From positions 4,278,001-4,342,000 of the forward strand of contig NZ_CP151996.1 in the NCBI RefSeq assembly GCF_038593855.1: a stretch of 64,000 bases of DNA, given 5' to 3'. A program made the position numbers and the translations under genes. Positions 51,735 to 59,333 of the stretch are shown here, piece after piece. The notes beneath the pieces were generated by a model. It was not told where the DNA came from and did no database searches. It saw only the letters and a list, made by a program, of their open reading frames with translations. Position 1 is the first letter of the stretch. Each line of letters opens with the position of its first letter. The DNA is from Lysinibacillus sp. FSL M8-0337 (lineage in GTDB: Bacteria; Bacillota; Bacilli; Bacillales_A; Planococcaceae).

Positions 51735-51788
51735 CTAGTGGATATGATGATGTTGAGTTGCTGAAATTAGACGTTGTAAAACCGACAT
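51735..51788 (-). CDS. Histidine leader peptide (17 aa)
   Basis: ATG follows GGAGGAG by 5-7 nt and encodes MSVLQRLISATQHHHIH. Four of the last five residues are His. A consensus promoter lies just upstream and a terminator hairpin downstream, before hisS. This is the arrangement of classic translation-coupled attenuation: ribosome stalling at His codons when charged tRNA-His is scarce would favour read-through. Confidence 0.9.
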   Translation of the reverse strand: MSVLQRLISATQHHHIH

Positions 51789-51815
51789 ATAATCTCCTCC
51801 ATTCAATTATTCGTA

Positions 51816-51844
51816 ACTTTAAACTAAATGAATAATTTTGTCAA
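51816..51844 (-). promoter_or_regulatory. Promoter of the His leader-hisS unit
   Basis: Minus-strand TTGACA (51839-51844), 17-bp spacer, TAAAGT (51816-51821). The predicted start would be about 20 nt before the leader ATG. Confidence 0.82.
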
Positions 51845-51909
51845 TTCATTATTTTCTAATAAAAGGAATACCTAATGGAGATAGCACCCAAGAAGTGGCT
51901 GAGACAAAA

Positions 51910-52089
51910 GAGAAAAAGTGTTAGATTGACTCACTAGTTGTTGGTAGCGAAGGCGGTGACTCCTGCTCAGAACAGCACACAATGTAAGACGCGGGCATTC
52001 CGCGCGTTAGCGAGGGTTGTGGCTTACTGTGCTGAGCGGAAAGCACCGCCGTAGCGGACAACAACGGCATAGCAAGATTAATTACACTT
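51910..52089. repeat. MITE-like structured repeat, copy 2
   Basis: A roughly 180-nt GC-rich element in AT-rich surroundings. Its two halves are imperfect inverted repeats: GTTGTTGGTAGCGAAGGCGG pairs with CCGCCGTAGCGGACAACAAC, and TGCTCAGAACAGCAC with GTGCTGAGC. The interior shares GCCACA-CC-TC-CTA with the 7220-7330 element. Its left flank carries AGTGTTAGATTGA, the arm of the terminators at 8823 and 11034. No coding potential is convincing here. Confidence 0.6.
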
Positions 52090-52205
52090 CTAATTTTTTT
52101 TGCAAAAGCAAGAATAGCTAAGTTCTCCATATAGCAAAAAATCATGAACACCTTTCGTCTATTTCTTAAATTTTTTTAGTTATGTCCCAGCCCCTAGTTA
52201 AAACT

Positions 52206-52727
52206 TTATAGTAGCTTTTGATACAGTTCAAAATTCTCTAAACCATATTCACTATAACCTAAATCAACTGTATCAATATACGCAAAATCATATTTTCTAT
52301 AGAGGCTGATAGCAGGTTGATTTTTTTCATATACATCCAAGCGAATTGCCTTTATATTCATGGCTTTACTATGCTCAATAATAAAATCCATTATTTTTTT
52401 GCCAATGCCCTTTTTTAGATAAGCCGGATGTACGGCAAAAGTATGTATAACCAAGATGTCTTCAGCATCTAAATGTATTTTCCAATCCACTTTCGAATAA
52501 GCCATTTCCTGTTCACGTCTTAAAATAACCGTCCCTGCAATATGATTTCCATCTTTCATCACATATAAATTACCTTCCTGTATGCCCTTAATTGCCGTTT
52601 CTTTTATAGGATATATTCCTTTTTTCCATCCAGGATAATTAATATGGGCATCAAGGTAGTCGTTTAACTCATTATATAAAGACTCTATTTCTTCTATATG
52701 ACAATTCGTTCCCTTTTCTATCTTCAT
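52206..52727 (-). CDS. GNAT acetyltransferase
   Basis: A 173-aa acetyltransferase: ILVIHTFAVHPAYLKKGIGKKIMDFIIEHSKAMNIKAIRLDVYEKNQPAISLYRKYDF has the R/Q-x-x-G-x-G/A loop and the usual C-terminal helix. Closest in style to broad YjcF/PaiA-like GNATs; substrate unknown. RBS GAAGGAATG. Monocistronic, divergent from the DUF421 gene. Confidence 0.8.
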   Translation of the reverse strand: MKIEKGTNCHIEEIESLYNELNDYLDAHINYPGWKKGIYPIKETAIKGIQEGNLYVMKDGNHIAGTVILRREQEMAYSKVDWKIHLDAEDILVIHTFAVHPAYLKKGIGKKIMDFIIEHSKAMNIKAIRLDVYEKNQPAISLYRKYDFAYIDTVDLGYSEYGLENFELYQKLL

Positions 52728-52918
52728 CGTTTCATTCCTTTGCTAGTTAGTTAATTATTAAACTTCATTATAGATTAATCTAAATTGGGTCACAATGATC
52801 ATCCTACCACGGGTTGTGAAAGGACAGCGAAATGGAGGTTGAAATTTCTTTTAGAATGGGTAAAGGATACTACAAGCGGCGAGGAATGAAATTGAAAATC
52901 AACAGAGGAGTAGATGTC

Positions 52919-53626
52919 ATGACATATATGAATATTGGATTAAAGTTATTTTTCGGGTTAATTGCTTTATTACTTGTGACACGTTTGTTGGGCAAAAAAG
53001 AAATATCACAGCTTACCCCCTTTGACTTTGTATATTCCATTGTTCTTGGCGGTATATTGGAAGAAAGCATCTATGATAACAAAATTTCAGCTCTTCATGT
53101 ATGGTTCGCGGTTGCCGTTTGGGGAATGCTACTGTTCATCATCGAAAATCTATCGAAACGTTCCAATAAATTTAGAGTTCTTCTAAAGGGCGAAACATCA
53201 ATTTTAATTAGAAATGGTGAATTTAATCTAAAAGAACTCGAAGCGAATCACCTAGAAATGGAGCAATTACGGATTATGCTACGACAGCAAGGTGTCTTCT
53301 CTCTTCGGGAAGTTTGTGATTTATACTTAGAGCCTGGTGGTACAGTTAGCTTAAAAAAATATGCTGAATTTGATACTGTTACACCAGCTATGCTCAATGT
53401 AAAAACGAAAAATGACACGATTAACTTCCTATTTGTGGATGAAGGAGAAATTAACGAAGAAATATTAAAGTATACTGGCAAATCCAAAGAATGGTTATAT
53501 GATGAACTGCGCAAGGAAGGCTTCCCTACAATTCAGGATATCTTGTATGCGGAATGGTCACAGACAGATGGATTTTTTATCAAAACCTATACGAACAACA
53601 AAGATGGTATCCGCAAAGGAAATTAA
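52919..53626 (+). CDS. DUF421 membrane protein (YetF-like)
   Basis: A 235-aa protein. Three N-terminal transmembrane helices (MNIGLKLFFGLIALLLVTRLLGKKEISQLTPFDFVYSIVLG and ALHVWFAVAVWGMLLFII) precede a soluble domain with the family motifs LLKGETSILIRNGEFNLKEL and LRQQGVFSLREV. YetF proteins assemble in the membrane of spore formers; function uncertain. The true start is ATG (MTYMNIG) 8 nt after GAGGAG; the upstream in-frame extension is basic and unlikely to be translated. Confidence 0.83.
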   Translation: MTYMNIGLKLFFGLIALLLVTRLLGKKEISQLTPFDFVYSIVLGGILEESIYDNKISALHVWFAVAVWGMLLFIIENLSKRSNKFRVLLKGETSILIRNGEFNLKELEANHLEMEQLRIMLRQQGVFSLREVCDLYLEPGGTVSLKKYAEFDTVTPAMLNVKTKNDTINFLFVDEGEINEEILKYTGKSKEWLYDELRKEGFPTIQDILYAEWSQTDGFFIKTYTNNKDGIRKGN

Positions 53627-53735
53627 AATCGTAGACTATGGCTTTTATCAAAGGGAAACTAGGTTTGTTATTTGGAAGATTTAAAGGTAATATATATTGA
53701 ATAAATTTAACTGTATGGAAGTATAGAGGGAAACT

Positions 53736-55178
53736 ATGAGAAAAAAAGTTATTGTGTCATTAATGTTAATGACATTCCTTTCTGCTGTAGAAGGAACCAT
53801 TATTAGTACAGCCATCCCCCGTATTACAAGTGATTTGTCAGGTGTTGAACTTGTGAGTTGGGTATATGCCATTTATATGCTTGCCACCGCTGTTTCGACC
53901 CCAATTTACGGGAAACTAGCAGATTTATTTGGTCGTAAAAAAGTATTACTTATTGGCGCTGCCATTTTTTTAATCGGTTCGGCGCTTTGTGGTGTTGTGA
54001 CCTCAATGGAACAGCTTATCATCTTTCGTGCCCTTCAAGGTCTAGGAGCTGGCGCTATTATGCCTATTACAATGACAATTATTGGTGACCTATATAGCGA
54101 AGTGAAAGACCGTGCAAAAGCGCAAGGATGGATTAGTGCCGTTTGGGGTGTCTCAGGTGTTATCGGACCATTAGTTGGCGGTTTTTTAGTTGACTCTCTT
54201 TCTTGGCGCTACATCTTTTTCTTAAACGTTCCTTTTGGCATTATCGCTTGCTTAATGATTGTCATTTATTACAAAGAATCTATTAGACCTGCCAAACATC
54301 ATATTGACTATCTTGGTGCAACGGTGTTCTCATTAAGTGCAATCGCTCTACTTTATGCATTATTAACAGGGAGTAGCCAAAACAACTGGGGAGACATGTC
54401 CATTATAAGTCTCTTAATCTTTGCCGTTGTTTCATTTATTATTTTCTTATTGATAGAGAAAAAATCGCCGGAACCATTAATTCCGTTAGCCTTATTCTCT
54501 AACCGTACATTATCAACTATCAATCTATTAACCCTTATCTCTGGTGCTATGCTTATAAGCATTACCATGTATCTCCCTATTTGGAGCCAAGGAGTCTTAG
54601 GGAAAAACGCAACAGATGCCGGGCTTATTTTAATGCCCCTACCTGTTATGTGGACAGTTGGTACATTATTCTCTAGTAAACTAGTAGGTCGCTTCAATAC
54701 GAAACAAATCATTCTACTTGGGGTTAGCGTGCTATCCGTTGCCGCCTTCTCATTATTTACATTATCGACAGAGTCACCCGCTTTCCTTATTTATGTTGGG
54801 GTTGGATTATTTGGATTAGGAATGGGGCTTGTGACGCCGATTTACATGGTAACGATTCAAACAGCGGTTTCAAATCAAACGCGCGGAACAGCCATTGGTT
54901 TAAATACATTTATCAATACATTTAGCCAAACGTTAGGAGCTGCAGTTTTCGGGGCGCTGTTCAACACGATGATCCATGCACAAGGTATTCAAAACCTAGA
55001 TCTTGTATCTTCTGGCGGTCATACTGGAACGACTGCAAACACAGTAACCAATTCACAAGAGGCATTGGCTTCCAGTGTACATTTTATTTATATGGGTACT
55101 TTTATACTAGCACTCATAACGTTATTAATTGTTTGGTTCTTTTTAAAACCAGCCACACAACTAGTGAGCGATAAATAA
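53736..55178 (+). CDS. MFS multidrug exporter (DHA2/EmrB-QacA type)
   Basis: A 480-aa transporter with 14 predicted helices. MFS motif A is GKLADLFGRKKVLLIG and the antiporter motif C is SGVIGPLVGGFLVD. DHA2 members export drugs, bile-type compounds or peptides by proton antiport. RBS GAGGGAAAC. Stand-alone, 110 nt after the DUF421 gene, ended by a terminator at 55198. No local regulator gene is visible. Confidence 0.87.
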   Translation: MRKKVIVSLMLMTFLSAVEGTIISTAIPRITSDLSGVELVSWVYAIYMLATAVSTPIYGKLADLFGRKKVLLIGAAIFLIGSALCGVVTSMEQLIIFRALQGLGAGAIMPITMTIIGDLYSEVKDRAKAQGWISAVWGVSGVIGPLVGGFLVDSLSWRYIFFLNVPFGIIACLMIVIYYKESIRPAKHHIDYLGATVFSLSAIALLYALLTGSSQNNWGDMSIISLLIFAVVSFIIFLLIEKKSPEPLIPLALFSNRTLSTINLLTLISGAMLISITMYLPIWSQGVLGKNATDAGLILMPLPVMWTVGTLFSSKLVGRFNTKQIILLGVSVLSVAAFSLFTLSTESPAFLIYVGVGLFGLGMGLVTPIYMVTIQTAVSNQTRGTAIGLNTFINTFSQTLGAAVFGALFNTMIHAQGIQNLDLVSSGGHTGTTANTVTNSQEALASSVHFIYMGTFILALITLLIVWFFLKPATQLVSDK

Positions 55179-55197
55179 ACTATGAAGAGCTAGCAAA

Positions 55198-55232
55198 CCC
55201 AGAAAATTTTACGAATTGTAAAGTTTTCTGGG
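55198..55232. terminator. Bidirectional terminator
   Basis: Stem CCCAGAAAATTTTAC / GTAAAGTTTTCTGGG with a 5-nt loop between the MFS gene and a convergent small gene. Confidence 0.85.
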
Positions 55233-55252
55233 CTTATTTACTATAAGCATTC

Positions 55253-55621
55253 CTATAATTGAGAACGAAGAAAGTGAAATTTTCGCATCGCCACATTTTG
55301 TTTATTGTCTAATTGCGCATTAATTTTTGTGAAATTAACTGAACGTAAGTTGCTTCTAGGATTAGATTGAAGCATTTCTTCTGCTGAGTAGTTATACGGA
55401 TTTGCTGGCTCCTTCACACCATAAAATGGATTATAAGGATTAGCAGTAAATGAAGTAAGCGAGGCTGCTTTAGTATAAGTTTCTGATTTTTGCGCATTGT
55501 GCTTTTTTGCGATTGCATCCACATCAGACTTTTGTTGTTCTGTTAATTGGATTTTGGGATTGGATAATACAGATTGTGCATAATTAGCAGCAGTTGCACG
55601 ATTGTTAGATATTATATACAA
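55253..55621 (-). CDS. Small protein of unknown function, paralogue of the next gene
   Basis: A 122-aa soluble protein beginning at TTG, 8 nt after GAAAGGAA. Residues 11-45 (NYAQSVLSNPKIQLTEQQKSD) align with residues of the neighbouring protein, showing common origin. The remainder is Asn/Pro/Tyr-rich (FTANPYNPFYGVKEPANPYNY) with a basic C-terminus. No family known to me. The two genes are 28 nt apart and on one transcript. Confidence 0.6.
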   Translation of the reverse strand: MYIISNNRATAANYAQSVLSNPKIQLTEQQKSDVDAIAKKHNAQKSETYTKAASLTSFTANPYNPFYGVKEPANPYNYSAEEMLQSNPRSNLRSVNFTKINAQLDNKQNVAMRKFHFLRSQL

Positions 55622-55649
55622 AAAATCATTCCTTTCGGATGTAGTAAGT

Positions 55650-56081
55650 TTAAAATTTGTTTCTTATTTGATTTAAATTGTTATAAAAACTGTAGAGATT
55701 AGCATTATTACTAGACATACTTTTAGGGTAATAAAAGTTACTAAGAAAATTTGACGCATTAAATGCACTAGCATTGAACCCATTTGTTAAAGTTGCGAAA
55801 GGGTTAGAGGAAGTTCCTAAATTAGTGTAGATACCTGACATTAATAAATCGCTAAAGCCCACACTATTCATACCCGCCGCACCAATTAATTTCCACATCT
55901 GATTATTTTGCATAGCTTGAGTATTTGATTTAGCAGCTTCCTTTGTAAATTGTTGTGTTGTCTCATTTAGAACCTCTTGAAAGGTCTTTTGTTGTTGTGC
56001 AGACAAATTTAATTTTGGATTGCTTACGACATTCGCTAAATAACTTTGAATAGGTAAATAACTATTAGTATAGATGGACAT
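55650..56081 (-). CDS. Small Asn/Ser-rich protein of unknown function
   Basis: A 143-aa protein starting at ATG (MSIYTNSYLP) 5 nt after CGAGGTGA. SYLANVVSNPKLNLSAQQQ parallels YAQSVLSNPKIQLTEQQ in the downstream paralogue. The second half is Asn, Ser, Phe and Ala-rich without charge (NGFNASAFNASNFLSNFYYP), which suggests a surface or structural role. No signal peptide. Located between an AgrC-like kinase gene and the paralogue; a link with that signalling system is possible but unproven. Confidence 0.6.
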   Translation of the reverse strand: MSIYTNSYLPIQSYLANVVSNPKLNLSAQQQKTFQEVLNETTQQFTKEAAKSNTQAMQNNQMWKLIGAAGMNSVGFSDLLMSGIYTNLGTSSNPFATLTNGFNASAFNASNFLSNFYYPKSMSSNNANLYSFYNNLNQIRNKF

Positions 56082-56181
56082 ATAATCACCTCGAATTAAA
56101 ATCTTACTTTTCATTTCGACGCAACTTATATGAAATGTTTCATTATGTCATGAAAAACGTTTTTTATGTCATGAACGAAAA

Positions 56182-56210
56182 ATACTCTCGATGCTATGCA
56201 TCGAGAGTAT
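56182..56210. terminator. Terminator after the AgrC-like gene
   Basis: Perfect stem ATACTCTCGATGC / GCATCGAGAGTAT with a 3-nt loop, 7 nt after the kinase stop codon. Confidence 0.8.
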
Positions 56211-56216
56211 ACAAGA

Positions 56217-57569
56217 TTATGATTGCGCTTGAAATTGGAGCAAGATATGTAATTCAAACACTTCATGATTTGTGTTGATTTGAATAGCCCCGTTATATTT
56301 ATTGGCAATGTCTTGTATAATTTGAAGTCCAAGTCCAGTTCCGCAACCTTGTTCATTCACAAAAGCTGCGATGGGATTTGTCATCATTAAGATATACGCA
56401 CATTTATGCTGTGTCGATTGAATACTTATCGAAGCATTAGGTAGATTCTTGGTAGCAGTCAGCGCATTATCAATTGCATTATGCAGGATAATACAAAAAT
56501 CATATACATCGCAATGTACATAGCTAGGATAGGAGAATGTTGACTCAATAACAACACTTTGTGCATGCGCTTTTTTTATTTTTTCTTGAATTAATATGTC
56601 TACAATCGCATGTCCTGTAATAGAAGAGGTCACTTTTGAATCCATTTGCTGTTGCATGCTGTTTAAATACATGCTAGCTTCTGTTAATTGTTTCGTTTCA
56701 ATAAGCCTCTCAACCGTGGCAGAGTGATTTTTCACATCATGCTTTAACCGTTGCATGTCTTTGTATAGATTATCAATACTTTGAAGATGCGCTTGTAGCT
56801 GATGCGTTTGATTGACAAGCATTAGCTGCTTTTGCTGCTGTACACGCTGTAAATCAAGTTTTTGCACTAAAATAAGCACGCCAAACATCGCTGCGATGAT
56901 GATGCAATTATGAATCCCCCAATATTTTAAAAACGAATCTATAACGCCTAGACCAATCTGTTCGTCAATGACTTGGTGATATTGATTCATCATAAAATAG
57001 CTCGACATCCCAATAAGGGGCGGTAAAATTAGTAGTAAAATTTCCCGATTTGCAAACGTTCGTGGATGCATGCGTATATATTTTTCGTAAAAATGGATGA
57101 CACACCATAAGCCAATTGTATATAAAGCAAGTAACAAGAACATCAACCAAATAGAATAGCCGAGGTAACCGATTGTTACATCAACCAGATGAGGAATAAT
57201 CCATTTTTCTACTAGATAAAACGATAGGTCACTAATTGGCCGATATAAAATAATAACAATTGTTGGCGCCATCCAACGTATTGAAAAATAAGTAATGACT
57301 ATAAAAAACTTTAAATAGCTAGAAATATTTTTTATTGGTAGTAATAGTAAAAAGGCTGTTAATGACGCAAATAAATAGACACCAAAATTTGATATATCAC
57401 CTATCAACCATTCTAGTACTATAACCGCAATAAAATAGCCCATTGCTATAATTAATAAATACGAATGCTGAATAAAAATACGACAAAAACGATAGAAAAA
57501 ATAAGCTGTACAAACTTGCATTAACCAATTAAAAATTGTGTTCGTTATGTCAAAGCTATCATTACTCAT
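56217..57569 (-). CDS. AgrC-like sensor kinase (GHKL ATPase)
   Basis: A 450-aa kinase with six to seven membrane helices in residues 1-235, a coiled-coil (240-265), a phospho-acceptor His in MQRLKHDVKNHSATVERL (HPK10-like HDxxN motif) and a GHKL ATPase (ILHNAIDNALTA and CGTGLGLQII). AgrC/ComD/VirS-type sensors detect peptide pheromones, and the HDxKN motif is their signature. No agrB or agrD is visible nearby. It overlaps the response-regulator gene by 4 nt and lies downstream of it. Confidence 0.85.
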   Translation of the reverse strand: MSNDSFDITNTIFNWLMQVCTAYFFYRFCRIFIQHSYLLIIAMGYFIAVIVLEWLIGDISNFGVYLFASLTAFLLLLPIKNISSYLKFFIVITYFSIRWMAPTIVIILYRPISDLSFYLVEKWIIPHLVDVTIGYLGYSIWLMFLLLALYTIGLWCVIHFYEKYIRMHPRTFANREILLLILPPLIGMSSYFMMNQYHQVIDEQIGLGVIDSFLKYWGIHNCIIIAAMFGVLILVQKLDLQRVQQQKQLMLVNQTHQLQAHLQSIDNLYKDMQRLKHDVKNHSATVERLIETKQLTEASMYLNSMQQQMDSKVTSSITGHAIVDILIQEKIKKAHAQSVVIESTFSYPSYVHCDVYDFCIILHNAIDNALTATKNLPNASISIQSTQHKCAYILMMTNPIAAFVNEQGCGTGLGLQIIQDIANKYNGAIQINTNHEVFELHILLQFQAQS

Positions 57570-58279
57570 GTATGTAGGTATCCTTTATGCTGGATGTAAT
57601 GCATATAAGCTTGAAGGAATTGTGTATATTTCTTTTGCGAAAGTGTTAATATCGTTCCATTATCTAGTATGATTTGTTGCTTAGTATAGCTGGCAATATA
57701 GTTGAGGTTGACTAAATAAGAGCGATTGATTCGGTAAAAGCTGTTGCCGAGATTTTCTTCGTACTGTTTAAGTCGCCCTATAAATGTGTATAAGCCGTTT
57801 TCTATATGTACTGTTAGTTTACGACCCAAAACTTCAATGTAATGAATTTCGTGGTAAAAAACTTTGTGCAGGTCAAAGCCAGATTTAATAACAAGATAAG
57901 GCGCGTCAATCGACTGACTAGAACGATTTTTAAGCGCTGTATGTAATACCTCATACAATTTTTTCGTATCAAAAGGTTTTAATAAATAATGAAATGCTTG
58001 CACGTCAAATGCCTGGAAAACATACTGTTCGAAGGCTGTTACAAAAATAATCGGATTTACATGTTGGCGTGCTCTTAATTTTTCAGCTACGGCTATACCT
58101 TTTATATCGGGCATTTCAATATCTAAAAATAATACATCAAAAGAGCCGTCTTGCTTTAGTAAGTCATATCCATTTTGAAATTGCTTAATTTGTACGTTAG
58201 GGTAACGCACTTTAATTTTAGATGCAATCGCGTTCGTTATAGCTTTCTCGTCATCGCATATCCAAATATTCAAAAGCAT
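57566..58279 (-). CDS. LytTR response regulator (AgrA/LytR-like)
   Basis: A 237-aa regulator. The receiver has ICDDE, the phospho-acceptor Asp in VLFLDIEMPD and Lys in YLLKPFD. A C-terminal LytTR DNA-binding domain follows (IHYIEVLGRKLTVHIENGLYTFIGRLKQ and SFYRINRSYLVNLNYI). Partner of the AgrC-like kinase. The start is uncertain among GTG, ATG and TTG, all close to AGAGAGG; ATG is given. Confidence 0.84.
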   Translation of the reverse strand: MLLNIWICDDEKAITNAIASKIKVRYPNVQIKQFQNGYDLLKQDGSFDVLFLDIEMPDIKGIAVAEKLRARQHVNPIIFVTAFEQYVFQAFDVQAFHYLLKPFDTKKLYEVLHTALKNRSSQSIDAPYLVIKSGFDLHKVFYHEIHYIEVLGRKLTVHIENGLYTFIGRLKQYEENLGNSFYRINRSYLVNLNYIASYTKQQIILDNGTILTLSQKKYTQFLQAYMHYIQHKGYLHT

Positions 58280-58440
58280 CACCTCTCTTGTGTCGAAAGT
58301 CTATCATTAAAATAGAGAAAGTCAAATGAAGATTGCACAGCAAAAGGATGTATCCACTTACAAAACCCCTACTAAAAAATTGAATTTATATAAGTGTGAT
58401 GTCTTGGAGATATATCTACAAAGAAGAGGATAATGCCAAT

Positions 58441-58496
58441 AAAAAACTACACATGACACGGCGGCATGTGCCCTAACCGTCTATGTGTAGTTTTTT
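58441..58496. terminator. Strong hairpin with T-tract
   Basis: AAAACTACACAT pairs with ATGTGTAGTTTT, with an inner CGG-rich stem and seven T following on the plus strand. It lies upstream of the LytTR gene and downstream of the operon that enters from the right, between the two. Confidence 0.75.
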
Positions 58497-58581
58497 TAAT
58501 ATTTTCCAATCGTTCTGTTGTAGCTACCTTGATTTCTTCACCTAGTCATACTTTCGCTGAATGTTATTTCCTGAGTTTCAC

Positions 58582-58638
58582 AATCAAAAAACACAAGTAA
58601 AGTAGGAAGTAGACCCCATTTTGACTTGTGTTTTGATT
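58582..58638 (-). terminator. Terminator of the right-hand operon
   Basis: AATCAAAACACAAGT pairs with ACTTGTGTTTTTTGATT on the minus strand. It is located 78 nt after the stop of the CDP-alcohol transferase gene and is the probable end of that operon. Confidence 0.65.
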
Positions 58639-58716
58639 TAGAGCACTCACATTTGGAAAAAGTGTGCTTTTTCTATCTTTCAGACATAATATGAATTAAT
58701 CTTACTGAATTCTTGC

Positions 58717-59322
58717 TTAGATAATGTAAAACAAATAATATAAAATTTCTATAAACAGACATGTTAAGAATATATAGAAGACCGGTCCACTGTTCGATTT
58801 TTTAATTCGAAGACTAGAACTTATATGTAATACCGGCACAATAATAGCATAAAAATATAAAAGAATATTATGATTAATAAATGAAACGATTATATATACA
58901 ACCGCTAATATCAGAGGTGAATAAAATACAGGTAGCCCATAAAAATATCCCTTATCAGTTAGACCTACACAATTGTAATATGCTAATCGTAAGAAACAAC
59001 TAATTACAATGATCGCCAATAAAATCGCCGATAAAATTGTTTCACCTGTGTAATAATAGATGAATATCCCAGGTGCTATCCCACTATGAACTAAATCTGC
59101 AAGTGAATCAAATTGACCGCCTATTTCCGATATAAGTCTATCTTGTTTTTTTCTAAAGCGCCTAGCCACTATCCCATCAAATATATCACAAGTAATTGCT
59201 AGTAGCATCATTAATATCGAAAGTTCCCAATCATTTAACACTGTAAATATGATACTAAATAACCCAGCCAGTAGACCAAGAGTAGTAACTATATTAGCCT
59301 TATCAAATAACAATTTTATCAT
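58717..59322 (-). CDS. CDP-alcohol phosphatidyltransferase (PssA-like)
   Basis: A 201-aa membrane enzyme with about six helices and the CDP-alcohol signature D-x2-D-G-x2-A-R-x8-G-x3-D-x3-D, seen as DIFDGIVARRF and GGQFDSLADLV. CFLRLAYYN and YFYGLPVFYSP resemble phosphatidylserine synthase PssA. It transfers a phospho-alcohol group from a CDP carrier. Its position after a nucleotidyltransferase fusion suggests it acts on an unusual CDP-linked head group or its lipid acceptor. Last gene of the operon, 11 nt after the fusion gene. Confidence 0.85.
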   Translation of the reverse strand: MIKLLFDKANIVTTLGLLAGLFSIIFTVLNDWELSILMMLLAITCDIFDGIVARRFRKKQDRLISEIGGQFDSLADLVHSGIAPGIFIYYYTGETILSAILLAIIVISCFLRLAYYNCVGLTDKGYFYGLPVFYSPLILAVVYIIVSFINHNILLYFYAIIVPVLHISSSLRIKKSNSGPVFYIFLTCLFIEILYYLFYII

Positions 59323-59333
59323 TCTGTAACTCC

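Noticed and set aside
51605-51844. T-box riboswitch before hisS
   Set aside because: The leader is only about 200 nt, lacks the T-box sequence (AGGGTGGNACCGCG) and a specifier loop, and instead contains a translated His-rich ORF.
51921-52151. 76-codon minus-strand ORF
   Set aside because: It lies inside the palindromic repeat element and has no RBS. Its similarity (KPQPS) to an ORF at 7218-7412 reflects shared repeat DNA, not a protein family.
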